Shown here: in pieces, positions 52,016 to 60,811 of the stretch
How the letters are laid out: each line of letters opens with the position of its first letter
How positions within the stretch are numbered: the stretch's first letter is position 1
Source: AWTP1-13 sp963814055
Lineage (GTDB): Bacteria; Pseudomonadota; Alphaproteobacteria; Rhizobiales; Hyphomicrobiaceae
Direction of reading: 5' to 3'
DNA: 64,000 nt
Assembly: GCA_963814055.1 (NCBI GenBank)
Contig: CAWFBJ010000001.1
Span: forward strand, 186,001-250,000
Made by a program: the position numbers and the translations under genes
Notes under the pieces: model-generated
Database searches by the model: none
The model's input: the letters and a program-made list of their open reading frames with translations, nothing else
What the model was told of the DNA's origin: nothing

Positions 52016-52805
52016 GGCTCGCTCCCGGCGTGCCCTGCAGCGCCACCGACACCGGCTGGCCAGTACGCAGATCCGCAGGCCGCTCCGGCGTCGCCTCGAC
52101 ACGGAACACCATGCGCGCGCGCTCTTCCTGGCTGTAGATGACCGGCGGCGTGAACTCGGCCTGGGCGGAGATGAAGCTGACGCGCGCCATCAGATCGGTC
52201 GCGCATCCATCGCAGCGGACGGTGACCCGGTCCCCGATGTGCACCGTTGGCAGAAGGGCCTGCGGCACGAAGAAGCGCACTCTCACGTTGTCCGGAGGCA
52301 GCAGCGACACGATCGGCCGTCCGGCCGGCACCTGCTCGCCCGCCCGGAAGTACACTTCCTGGATCGTGCCGGTTGCGGGAGAATTGACGCGCCGGCGCTC
52401 CAAACGAGTCTTGGTCGAGTTCAGCCGCGCCTCGGCCGTGCGCAGCGCGGCTTCCGCGTCGTCGAACGCCTTCTGCGAACCGACATTTTTCTTCAGCAGT
52501 TCGCGCGCGCGGTCGAAGGTTTGCCTCGCATTGATTACCGAAGCATCGTTCTCCGCCACAGCCGCGCGCTGCAAGTCGGCATCCAGGGTAAAAAGCGCAG
52601 CGCCGGTTTCCACTGCATCGCCTTCCCGCACCGACAGAATTTCGACGCGGCCCGCCTCGTCCGGACTGACAAAGATGAGATACGCCTCCACCCAGCCCTG
52701 GAACGCGAGCCGATCGGCGGCGGGACGCAGATAGAAAAAGGCGCCAATCGCAACAGCCAGAGCCGCGATGACCGCAACGCCTGCCGCAATCCGTGTGCGT
52801 GTCAT
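52002..52805 (-). CDS. HlyD-type membrane fusion protein
   Basis: A 267-residue periplasmic adaptor anchored by one N-terminal helix (IAAGVAVIAALAVAIGAFFYL). A lipoyl half (RVEILSVREGDAVETGAALF), a coiled coil (AENDASVINARQTFDRAREL and AALRTAEARLNSTKTRLERR) and the second lipoyl half (RVNSPATGTIQEVYFRAGEQ) follow. It links the ABC-2 exporter to the outer envelope. Starts within the ATGA overlap with the TetR gene. Confidence 0.9.
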   Translation of the reverse strand: MTRTRIAAGVAVIAALAVAIGAFFYLRPAADRLAFQGWVEAYLIFVSPDEAGRVEILSVREGDAVETGAALFTLDADLQRAAVAENDASVINARQTFDRARELLKKNVGSQKAFDDAEAALRTAEARLNSTKTRLERRRVNSPATGTIQEVYFRAGEQVPAGRPIVSLLPPDNVRVRFFVPQALLPTVHIGDRVTVRCDGCATDLMARVSFISAQAEFTPPVIYSQEERARMVFRVEATPERPADLRTGQPVSVALQGTPGASHARK

Positions 52806-53542
52806 GACGCAGACCTCTGGGGACGACCCGTCAACAATTCGCGATGTGCTTGCAGCAGGCCCGGCACATCCAGCGGGTCGAACCTTGAAAACATGCTGTC
52901 CCAGATTGCGGCCATGAGCAGGGGGGCGACTATGAGTTGCGGGAAACGTGCGGCTGCGTCACTCGTGAACTCGCCGCTCGCAACGGCGTTCCGCGCCACC
53001 GTCCGCATCAGTTTCAGGCCCTGCGAGACGACTTCGCGGTAGTAGAACTCGGCCAATGCCGGAAACCGCGGCCCCTCCGAAATGATGAGGCGCAAAAGAA
53101 GCTTGCGGTTGGTGCCGAGCACCTCTTTCTGGAACAGGGCGAAAAACAGCTCGAGCACGCCGGCCGCCTTCATGCCGGGCATCGCGGCGGCCGCACTCGC
53201 CTGGCCGAGGATGGGCGATACGGCGCCGCGCACCAGCGCCTCGAACAACGCTTCCTTGTCCTTGAAGTAGAGATAGAGCGTGCCCTTGGCGACGCCCGCC
53301 TTGGCGGCCACGTCATCGAGGCGGGCTGCTTCGTAGCCACGCTCGGCGAATACGGTGAGGGCTGCATCGAGGATCGCCTGGCGGCGTGCTGCGGCATCGA
53401 TCTTCCGGTTGCTCACGGGCGCCGGGGCGCGCTTGCCCCGGCCGGCGCGGCGCGTAGTGGCCGTGCCAGAGGTCGCGCCCTTCGTGCTTTGTTTATTTCG
53501 CGGCCTGGCCTTTGACTGCCGCCGCTTCTGTTCTCGCTCCAT
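52802..53542 (-). CDS. TetR family transcriptional regulator
   Basis: A 246-residue repressor and first gene of the exporter operon. The N-terminus has a 45-residue basic, Arg/Lys/Thr-rich extension before the helix-turn-helix (ILDAALTVFAERGYEAARLD then VAAKAGVAKGTLYLYFKDKE). The C-terminal helical ligand domain resembles exporter repressors. A perfect two-arm palindrome lies 22 bases upstream of its start, so it probably represses its own operon until a ligand binds. Confidence 0.9.
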   Translation of the reverse strand: MEREQKRRQSKARPRNKQSTKGATSGTATTRRAGRGKRAPAPVSNRKIDAAARRQAILDAALTVFAERGYEAARLDDVAAKAGVAKGTLYLYFKDKEALFEALVRGAVSPILGQASAAAAMPGMKAAGVLELFFALFQKEVLGTNRKLLLRLIISEGPRFPALAEFYYREVVSQGLKLMRTVARNAVASGEFTSDAAARFPQLIVAPLLMAAIWDSMFSRFDPLDVPGLLQAHRELLTGRPQRSAS

Positions 53543-53563
53543 GCGCCGCCCGCTCGATCCTGG

Positions 53564-53581
53564 TGACTGACTGGTCAGTCA
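53564..53581. promoter_or_regulatory. TetR-type operator (TGACTGAC-TG-GTCAGTCA)
   Basis: Perfect 8-base arms with two central bases, 22 bases upstream of the tetR start. Length, symmetry and position fit TetR-family operators containing GAC(T)GAC..GTCAGTC. Confidence 0.75.
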
Positions 53582-54342
53582 TATATGACGTGAACTTGCC
53601 CGGCACAAGCCTCAAGGCATAACCAGCCATGCATGACTGCACCTTATCCCCGGGGGTCCTGGGCTGTGCGAAACTACGGCTACCGTTGCCTGCGACGGGA
53701 CGTGGATGGGCCCATTCACTGTTCACCGTGGCAACGGCCGGCGCCCGGAAGGAGAGCGGAATGGCTCGAGAGCCGGGAGGCCCCGATGCAATCCGTTGCC
53801 GGCAAAGACACGCAGCAGCGTGCATGCCGGCGACTGCCCGCACTGCGGGCTCAAGGTGCAATGGCGAAGGCTCCGGCAACGGGGCCAAGCCGGAAGCCAA
53901 AGCGTTGCAACCGGGGACACAAATCGCCGACGCGGGTGCCGCAAGGCGACCCACGGGACCCGAGCAGGGTCTCAGGGAGCCCGACGGGGTTCCCAGGGAG
54001 GCTCAACCAGAGCCTCCCGGGCCGGGTGGTACCGGCCCAGGGTTGCCGACGAGGCACCCGCGTACCCGTCGCACCCTCGCGGGATTTCCCTGCGGGGCGG
54101 ACGGCGCGTGTGCGTAGCGAACGACAAGTGGGGGACCCGTCCTGAGCTTGTCGAAGGACGGCCGCGCACGCCAAGCGTGGTTCGACGGGGCTCACCACGG
54201 AACTGGGGCAAGAAGGCCCGAGCATTTTTCTGCTCCGGCGTTGCTGAACCTTACTCGGCTGGTGTAGTTCTAACGGGCGCTGTCCGATTGTCGGGCAAAG
54301 CCAAGAATAATGCACCCACCACACGCCAACAGAGGAAACGCT
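53582..54342. other. noncoding, hairpin-rich region
   Basis: No gene is supported in these 760 bases although long frames cross it; their proteins are low-complexity and rich in Arg, Gly and Pro. Between 53957 and 54199 there is a run of hairpins: 53957-53971, 53975-53994, 53996-54018 (perfect 9-base stem GGGAGGCTC/GAGCCTCCC), 54019-54038 (7-base stem GGGCCGG/CCGGCCC), 54039-54077, 54138-54160 (CGTCCT/AGGACG) and 54176-54199 (CGTGG/CCACG). Confidence 0.6.
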
Positions 54343-55314
54343 ATGAACCGCCTGAAGCTGACGCTTATCCTTGGCGCGCTCGCCGTGTTCGGTGCAGCGT
54401 TCGGCACGCCCGCACAAGCCCAGAACTTTCCCACCAAGCCCGTCACATTGATCGTTCCCTGGCCCGCCGGCGGCTCATCCGACCTTGCCTTGCGCGCGTT
54501 CGCCGAGGCGGCGCAGAAGCATCTTGGCCAGCAGCTCATCATCGAGAACCGGCCAGGCGCTTCGGGCACGCTTGGCCCGGCGCAGATGGCGGCGACCGCC
54601 AAGCCCGACGGCTACACGCTCGTCGCAGATGCCGATCACGGTCTTCCGCCTGCCCTACATGACCAAGACCACGTTCGATCCCACCAAGGACTTCACCTAT
54701 GTCGCCGGCCTCACTGGCTACACGTTCGGCGTGGTGGTGCAGAGCAAATCGCCGTGGAAGACGTTCAAGGAACTCGTCGACTACGCCAAGGCCAACCCGG
54801 GCAAGATCAAGTACGGCACGCCGGGCACCGGCACCAGCCTGCACATCGGCATGGAGCAGATCGCCAAGCAGACCGGCGCGAAGTGGACGCAAGTGCCGTT
54901 CAAGGGCGCGGCCGAGACCAACGCCGCGCTGCTCGGCGGCCACGTGGACGCCGTCGCGGATTCCACGGGCTGGGGGCGCTGGTCAAGTCCGGTGATTTCC
55001 GCCTGCTCGTGACCTGGGGTGCAGACCGCACGAAGAACTGGCCCGACGTGCCGACGCTGAAGGATCTCGGCATCTCACTCGTCGCCAATTCGCCCTATGG
55101 CATTGCCGGTCCGAAGGGCATCGACCCGAAGGTCGTGCAGGTGCTGCACGATGCCTTCGCCAAGGCCGTGAAGGAGCCGCTCTATCTCGAGGCACTGAAG
55201 AAGTTCGACCAGGAACTCGCCTATCTCAACACGGCCGACTACGAGAAGCACGCCGTGGAGCAAATCGAGGAGGCCAAGAAGCTGGTTGCGGACCTCGGCC
55301 TGAAGACGAACTGA
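54343..55314 (+). pseudogene. tctC: tripartite tricarboxylate transporter solute-binding protein (TctC/Bug family), two indels
   Basis: Periplasmic binding protein for a carboxylate. AGAGGAAACG precedes the ATG. A signal peptide ends GTPAQAQ; then NFPTKPVTLIVPWPAGGSSD and PDGYTL are typical. Two indels break it: +1 near 54622 (PDGYTL then SQMPITVFRLPYM) and -1 near 54975 in a G run (VADSTGWG then ALVKSGDFRLLVTW). Corrected it is about 323 residues, normal length. Followed by tctB (5 bases) and tctA, so this is a complete TTT system. Confidence 0.85.
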
Positions 55315-55319
55315 CGCAC

Positions 55320-55814
55320 ATGCGCACCGGCGAAATCCTGGCTGCGATTTTCTGGCTGGCGATCGCGCTCGGCGTTGCCTGGTCAGGTGTCGACCTGGGC
55401 CTGGGTTCGCTGCGGGACCCTGGCTCCGGCTTCATGATCTTCTGGGTCGGCGCGGCAATGACGGGCCTGTCTGCGGCAGCGCTCGTCGTTGCCGCGCGGC
55501 AGCCTGCCGGGGCGAGGCTCGCCTCCCTGTGGCACGGGACGCGCTGGTGGCTGGTGCCCTACGTGGTGGTCCTGCTCGCCCTCTACGCCTGGCTGATGCC
55601 GCTGCTCGGGTTCCTTGCCGGCACGATGGGGCTGCTGTTCGTCCTGTTCATGACCATCGACCGACAGGGCTGGATCGCGCCGCCGCTCGGCGCGATCCTC
55701 ATCACGGCGGCGGCCTATATCGTGTTCCATCGCTGGCTCGGCACGCAGCTTCCCGCCGGCGAACTCGAAGGCTGGCTGGTCAAGCACCTGCCAATCATAT
55801 TCGGGCGGAGCTAG
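55320..55814 (+). CDS. tctB: tripartite tricarboxylate transporter small membrane subunit
   Basis: A 164-residue protein with four hydrophobic helices (ILAAIFWLAIALGVAWS, GFMIFWVGAAMTGLSAAALV, LVPYVVVLLALYAWLMPLLG and the LAGTMGLLFVLFMT segment). The early GLGSLRDPGSGFMIFW is the conserved TctB motif for the family. It sits between the binding protein and the large permease, as usual. Confidence 0.88.
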   Translation: MRTGEILAAIFWLAIALGVAWSGVDLGLGSLRDPGSGFMIFWVGAAMTGLSAAALVVAARQPAGARLASLWHGTRWWLVPYVVVLLALYAWLMPLLGFLAGTMGLLFVLFMTIDRQGWIAPPLGAILITAAAYIVFHRWLGTQLPAGELEGWLVKHLPIIFGRS

Positions 55815-55817
55815 CGC

Positions 55818-57324
55818 GTGGATCTGATCAACAACCTGGCAATCGGGTTCGGCGTCGCGCTGCAGCCGATCAACCTGCTCTATTGCTTCATCGGCGTGTT
55901 CATCGGCACGCTGGTCGGCGTGCTGCCGGGCATCGGCCCGGTCGCGGCCATGTCGCTGCTGCTGCCGGTGACGTTCACCGCCACGCCCGAGGCCGGCATC
56001 ATCATGCTGGCCGGCATCTACTACGGCTCCATGTACGGCGGCTCGACCACCGCGATCCTGGTCAACATTCCGGGCGAGGCGGCCTCCGTGGTCACCACGC
56101 TCGACGGCCACCAGATGGCGCGCCAGGGGCGAGCGGGGCCGGCGCTCGGCATCGCCGCCATCGGCTCGTTCATCGCCGGCACGCTGGCGATCCTCGGCCT
56201 GATGCTGGTGGCGCCGACGCTGGCGCGCTTTGCCGTGAAGTTCGGCCCGGCCGAATATTTCAGCCTGATGGTGCTGGGCCTCTCCATCCTCACCTATCTG
56301 TCGCACGGGTCGCTGCTCAAGGCGCTGATCATGGCCTGCTTCGGCCTGATCCTCGGGCTCGATCGGCCTCGATTCGATCAGCGCGGTTGCGCGCCTCACC
56401 TTCGATCGGATGGAGCTTGTCGATGGCGTCGGCCTCGTGCCCATCGTCATGGGGCTGTTCGGCATCGCCGAGATCCTGGTCAACCTCGAGCAGAAGCTCA
56501 CGCGCGAGATGTTCGCGGAGCGCATCACGGGCCTGCTGCCCTCGCGCCAGGACTGGAAGGAGAGCGCGGCGCCGCTGGCGCGCGGCTCGGTGCTGGGATT
56601 TGTGCTGGGCATCCTGCCGGGCGGCGGCGCGGTGATCGCCTCGTTCCTCTCCTATGCGCTGGAGAAGCGCGTCTCCAAGACGCCGGAGAAATTCGGCAAG
56701 GGCGCGATCGCCGGCGTCGCCGGTCCGGAAGCTGCCAACAACGCCGCCGCCGGCAGCGGCTTCATTCCGCTGCTGACGCTTGGCATTCCGCCCAACGTGG
56801 TGATGGCGCTGCTGCTCGGCGCCTTCATCGTCCACAACGTGCAGCCGGGCCCGCTGCTGATGGTGCAGAATCCCGGCCTGTTCTGGGGCATCGTCGCCAG
56901 CATGTACATCGGCAACATCATGCTGCTGGTGCTGAACCTGCCGCTGATCGGCCTGTGGGTGCAGGTGCTGAAGGTGCCGTACCGCATCCTGTTCCCGCTG
57001 ATCCTGCTGTTCTGCCTTATCGGCGTCTACAGCATCGGCAATTCCATCTTCGACATCTACGTGATGATCGCCTTCGGCGTGCTGGGCTACCTGATGCGCA
57101 AGCTCGGCTACGAGCCGGCACCGCTGGTGCTGGCGTTCGTGCTCGGGCCGATGATGGAGAACAATCTGCGCAAGGCGCTGATCCTGTCGGAGGGCAGCTT
57201 CTCCATCTTCGTCGAGCGGCCGATCTCGCTGACTTGCCTCATTCTCGCGCTGGGGCTGCTGGGATCTGCAATCCTGCCGGCCCTGCGCGCGCGTCGCGAG
57301 ACGATCGCGCTGGAGACGAGCTGA
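55818..57324 (+). pseudogene. tctA: tripartite tricarboxylate transporter large permease, one frameshift
   Basis: About 502 residues and eleven or twelve helices. VGVLPGIGPVAAMSLLLPVT and YYGSMYGGSTTAILVNIPGE are the family signatures in the first half; GFVLGILPGGGAVIASFLSY and GVAGPEAANNAAAGSGFIPL in the second. A +1 base near 56361 (CTC-G-ATC) shifts frame between GLILGL and IGLDSISAVARLTF. The GTG at 55818 is the start. After correction no stop occurs before TGA at 57322-57324. Confidence 0.88.
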
Positions 57325-57328
57325 CGGG

Positions 57329-58017
57329 TCACGCCTTGTCGATGGCGACGGGGTTGTGGCCGAGATGCGCCGCGGCCGGCGTCCGCGACCAGGGCCGGTG
57401 GTTGACGGCCACGACGCGCCAGAGGCCGGGTCCGCCGTCCGCGCTGAGATGATCGACCCGCGTCAGCGAGCAGTTCTCCACTGAGAAGGCAAGCGAAGCC
57501 TGCGGCGTCAGCCCCAATGCCAAGCCGAGAGCAGCGCGGATCGTACCCCCGTGCGTCACCGCAATGATATCCTTGCCGCGATGCTCGAGATTCAGACGCT
57601 CAATCGCCGGCGCGACACGGTCGCACGAGATCCGCGAAGCTCTCCCCGCCGGCCGGGCGCTCGTCGGCGGGCGAAAACCACAGCGTATGGGTGCCGACCC
57701 TGCGCGCCGCATAGAACGCCTTGCGCTCCTGCCCCTGCCATTCGCCCAGATGCTGCTCGGCGAGGTCCGGCAACCGCCAGTGGTTCGATGCCCGCAAATC
57801 GGCCCGGTGCCGCGGCCGCCAGGATCGCTGCAGCGGTCTGCCTGGTCCGCACCAGGTTGCTGGTCACCCAAATCGCGTCGCGCGGCAACTCACGCGCCAG
57901 GATGCGGAAAATCTCCGCATCGCCGCAGTCGCAATCGAGATCGCTCTGGCCATAGATGCGGCCGCCGTCGGGCACCGGCGCATGCCGGACCCACCACCAT
58001 CGCGTAGCAATCGACAT
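57329..58017 (-). pseudogene. histidine phosphatase family protein, two frameshifts
   Basis: A phosphoglycerate-mutase-like phosphatase of about 228 residues. The phosphohistidine motif is WVRHAPVP near the N-terminus, and a second catalytic His is in AVTHGGTIRAALG. Single-base insertions near 57768 (LAVA then DLAEQHLGEWQ) and 57623 (ESFADLV then DRVAPAIERLN) break it. GESFADLV..R is the usual acid/base region. Similar proteins are annotated as alpha-ribazole phosphatase; nothing here confirms a cobalamin role. Adjacent to and probably co-transcribed with the quinone oxidoreductase. Confidence 0.75.
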
Positions 58018-58023
58018 GAGGCC

Positions 58024-59023
58024 TCAATCCATCGTCACGACGATCTTGCCCATCGCCTTGCGCGAGGCAAGCTTGGCAATAGCCTCTCCGGCCCGGGCAA
58101 GCGGGTAGCGCTCGGAGATCAGCGGCTTGATCGCACCCTTGGCATAGAGCTGCATCAGCTCGGCGATGTTGGCGCCGTTGGCCTTGGGATCGCGCCGGGC
58201 GAACGCGCCCCAGAACACGCCGACCACGTCGCACGATTTCAGCAGCGTCAGATTGAGCGGCAGCTTGGCGATGCCGGCCGGGAAACCGACCACAAGGAAG
58301 CGGCCCTCCCAGGCAATCGACCGCAGCGCGGCTTCGGAATAATCGCCGCCCACGGGATCGTAGATGACGTCCGCGCCCTTCTCGCCGCACGCCTGCTTGA
58401 AGAGTTCCGAGAGCGCCTTGGCGCCAGCCTTGTCGAACGGGCCCGGCGGATAGACCAGGCCATCGTCGGCACCGTGCTTCTTGACGAACGCGAGTTTGTC
58501 TTCGGAAGAGACCGCGGCAATCACGCGCGCGCCGTAAGCCTTGCCCAACTCGACCGCCGACAGGCCGACGCCGCCAGCCGCACCGAGCACCAGCAGCGTC
58601 TCGCCCTTTCTTGATCTTGGCGCGATCCTTGAGGGCGTGGATCGAGGTTGCGTAGGTCAGGATCAGCGCGCTCGCTTCGTCGAACGGCATGCTCGCCGGC
58701 ATGGGGATGCAGCGCGCCGCTTCCACAACCAGCTTCTCGGCCATGCCGCCGGCAATGGTAGACCCGATCACGCGGTCGCCGGCCTTGATCCCCTTCACCC
58801 CGTCGCCTACGGCCTCGACCACGCCTGCCACCTCGCCGCCGGGCGAGAACGGCCGCGGCGGCTTGAACTGATAGCGATCCTCGATGATGAGCAGGTCGGG
58901 ATAGTTGACCCCGCAGGCCTTCACGGCAATGAGCACCTCGCCGGCGCCGGGCTTGGGATCGGGCAGTTCTTCAAGCACAAGCGTGTCCGGCCCGCCTATC
59001 TGCTTGCTCAACATGGCCTTCAT
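58024..59023 (-). pseudogene. NADPH:quinone oxidoreductase (zinc-free MDR family), one frameshift
   Basis: A 332-residue protein of the medium-chain dehydrogenase family. N-terminal GroES-like fold (MKAMLSKQIGGPDTLVLEEL, then GEVLIAVKACGVNYPDLLII) and a Rossmann domain starting VLGAAGGVGLSAVELGKAYG. A +1 change near 58603 (AAAGGG-C-GAG) separates the two; corrected it reads KIKKGETLLVLGAAGG. No zinc ligands are present, as expected for quinone reductases. No stop occurs in the corrected frame. Confidence 0.85.
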
Positions 59024-59223
59024 CGCCGGTGTCTCCTGGAACTGGACCTGGGTTGGTATTTCGAGTTAGCAGAGACTGACGCTGGCGTCGATCATCTGCC
59101 CTGCAGGCGCGTTGCCACAGGAGCCACGCACGAGGGAGTAGTGTGCGCCAGCGTAACAAGCGTCTCAGCTACCCCACAATCAGATTGGACACTCACCAAG
59201 TGTTGTTTCCGAGCAAGGTCCCT

Positions 59224-59487
59224 ATGCGTGCACTGATGGCACTTTCGATCCTAGGCTGTATCGTCGGTACGGCTGCCGCCCAGACCACCCCGCCGGCGCC
59301 GGATCGCACCGGCGCTCAGCCCGGCAAGAGCGATGCAGGGCGCCGCTCTGCGAAGAAAAATACCACCAATGAAGCCTTGGCGAGCTGTCTGGCTCAGTGG
59401 GAGAAGTCCACGCATATGACCAAGCAGGAATGGGGCCGCGCTTGCCGGCGGGTGGCGGACCGCCTCCGAAACTTGACCGTGAAATAG
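59224..59487 (+). CDS. small secreted protein
   Basis: An 87-residue precursor. The signal peptide MRALMALSILGCIVGTAAAQ is followed by a Pro/Thr/Lys-rich stretch and a helix with two cysteines (ALASCLAQWEKSTHMTKQEW, then ACRRVADRLRNLTVK). An upstream in-frame start would add a hydrophilic leader and is unlikely. Role unknown. Confidence 0.6.
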   Translation: MRALMALSILGCIVGTAAAQTTPPAPDRTGAQPGKSDAGRRSAKKNTTNEALASCLAQWEKSTHMTKQEWGRACRRVADRLRNLTVK

Positions 59488-59614
59488 CGCCGTCCGGGCC
59501 TGACTTTGATTGCGCCGCCGGGCGATTTTCCGTGCGCACCTCAAAACTTGCGCTAAGCTTCGGCTGCCAAGCGGCCCGGTCAGATCGAGGCTGCCAATGT
59601 CAGGGAGTGCAGAC

Positions 59615-59795
59615 ATGACATTTCACCTCAAGAAGGATGCCCGCGGCGAGTGGCGCTGGAACCTGACGGCAGCCAATGGCAAGAAGATCGCTGCATCCGG
59701 CGAGGGCTACAAGGACAAGAAGGACTGCATGCACGCCATCGATCTGGTGAAGAAGGCAGGGCAACGACAAGGTCGTCGAAGAGCCCGCTCCCTAG
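59615..59795 (+). pseudogene. DUF1508 (YegP-like) protein, frameshift near 3' end
   Basis: A protein of about 59 residues. The ATG at 59615 has AGGGAG upstream. FHLKKDARGEWRWNLTAANG and the KIAASGEGYKDKKDCMHAID repeat unit match DUF1508, found in E. coli YegP as a double repeat; here it occurs once. The last codons are shifted by an extra G in the run at 59759-59761; corrected, the protein ends KAGNDKVVEEPAP and its TAG stop (59793-59795) is the first three bases of the dispersed repeat. Function unknown. Confidence 0.7.
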
Positions 59796-59942
59796 AGCGA
59801 GACCGCTCTTGATCGCAGCGCGAATGCGTTTCCATCAGAGAACGTGAATCTCGCTCAACACAATCGAGATAGAGCAGGATTCACGCTTTGGCCGATACGT
59901 GCGCTGCATGTCGACGTGCTTCAATCCGAAGCGATCCTGCTC
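59793..59942. repeat. 150-bp dispersed palindromic repeat, copy B
   Basis: Aligns without gaps to copy A at 53-202 (129 of 150 identical by hand count). Its left edge supplies the stop codon of the DUF1508 gene and its right edge is six bases from the SDR stop, so it fills the entire gap between two convergent genes. The internal hairpin of copy A is less perfect here. Confidence 0.8.
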
Positions 59943-59948
59943 CAGCGC

Positions 59949-60701
59949 TCAGAACTGGTAGCGCCGCAAGCCGCCGTCGACGGGAACAACCGTGCCGGTG
60001 ATATAGCCGGCCAGCGGCGAGGCCAGAAAGCACACGAGATTTGCTACATCCTCCGGCTGGCCGTAGCGGCCGACAGGAATCTCGTTGTCGGCCTGCCATT
60101 GCCGATACTCGGGCGTGTAGTTGCGGCGGATCTGCTCCGACATGATGCGCCCTGGCGGCAGGCAATTGACTGTGATGCCGTGCTTGCCGACCTCCCGCGA
60201 CAGGCCCTTGGCCCATGAGTGCACCGCCGCTTTGGCACAGAAGGCGCCGTTGATGCCGTCCGGTTCCGACTTGCCGGTGATGTTGAGGATGCGACCCCAC
60301 TTGCGCTGCATCATCTGATCGAGCAGCCGGTGCGTGAGCTGGCGCTGGCGCGTGAAGTTGAGCGTCAGCGCCTCCTGCCATTGTTCCTCGCTGGCGTCGA
60401 TTTTGAATGGCCTGCTGCCGCCCGCGTTGTTGACGAGAATATCGACTGCGCCAAGCCCATCGAGCGCGGCCTTGGCGATCAGCTCCGGCGATCCATCCTT
60501 CAGGAAATCGGCAACGATGAGTGTCGGGCGTTCGCCGCCGGCCGCCACGATCTCGTCAGCCGTCGCTTCGAGCAGTTCGCCACGCCGAGCCACAATCGCC
60601 AGACGCACACCCTCACGCGCGAGCGCCAGCGCAATGCCGCGGCCGATACCGATGCTGGCACCGGTGACAAGGGCGGTGCGACCTTTGAGTTGCAAATCCA
60701 T
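59949..60701 (-). CDS. SDR family oxidoreductase
   Basis: A 250-residue classical short-chain dehydrogenase/reductase. The ATG at 60701 is preceded by GGAGGT. TGASIGIGRGIALAL is the cofactor loop, NNAG (residues about 85-88) is present, and the catalytic Ser/Tyr/Lys region departs from the usual YxxxK: TGKSEPDGINGAFCAKAAVHS has Phe-Cys-Ala-Lys where Tyr would be, so the catalytic Tyr appears replaced by Phe with the Lys four residues further kept. C-terminal PVDGGLRRYQF is normal. Substrate unknown. Confidence 0.88.
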   Translation of the reverse strand: MDLQLKGRTALVTGASIGIGRGIALALAREGVRLAIVARRGELLEATADEIVAAGGERPTLIVADFLKDGSPELIAKAALDGLGAVDILVNNAGGSRPFKIDASEEQWQEALTLNFTRQRQLTHRLLDQMMQRKWGRILNITGKSEPDGINGAFCAKAAVHSWAKGLSREVGKHGITVNCLPPGRIMSEQIRRNYTPEYRQWQADNEIPVGRYGQPEDVANLVCFLASPLAGYITGTVVPVDGGLRRYQF

Positions 60702-60811
60702 ATGACCTCCGGGAAACTGGGCGCTGCATTGTGGCCATGCGCCCTCGAAGATCAAGCAGGCCTGTGTCACCTTCCGCTCTCGCCAAGCATTCGGCCACGG
60801 CGCCAGTTCGG

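Noticed and set aside
53629..54117. Plus-strand frame of 162 residues in the hairpin region
   Set aside because: Gly/Pro/Arg-rich without similarity to anything, and it crosses the perfect hairpins; noncoding DNA explains it better.
53940..54200. CRISPR array
   Set aside because: The hairpins are not repeats of one unit and the spacing is irregular; no cas genes are nearby.
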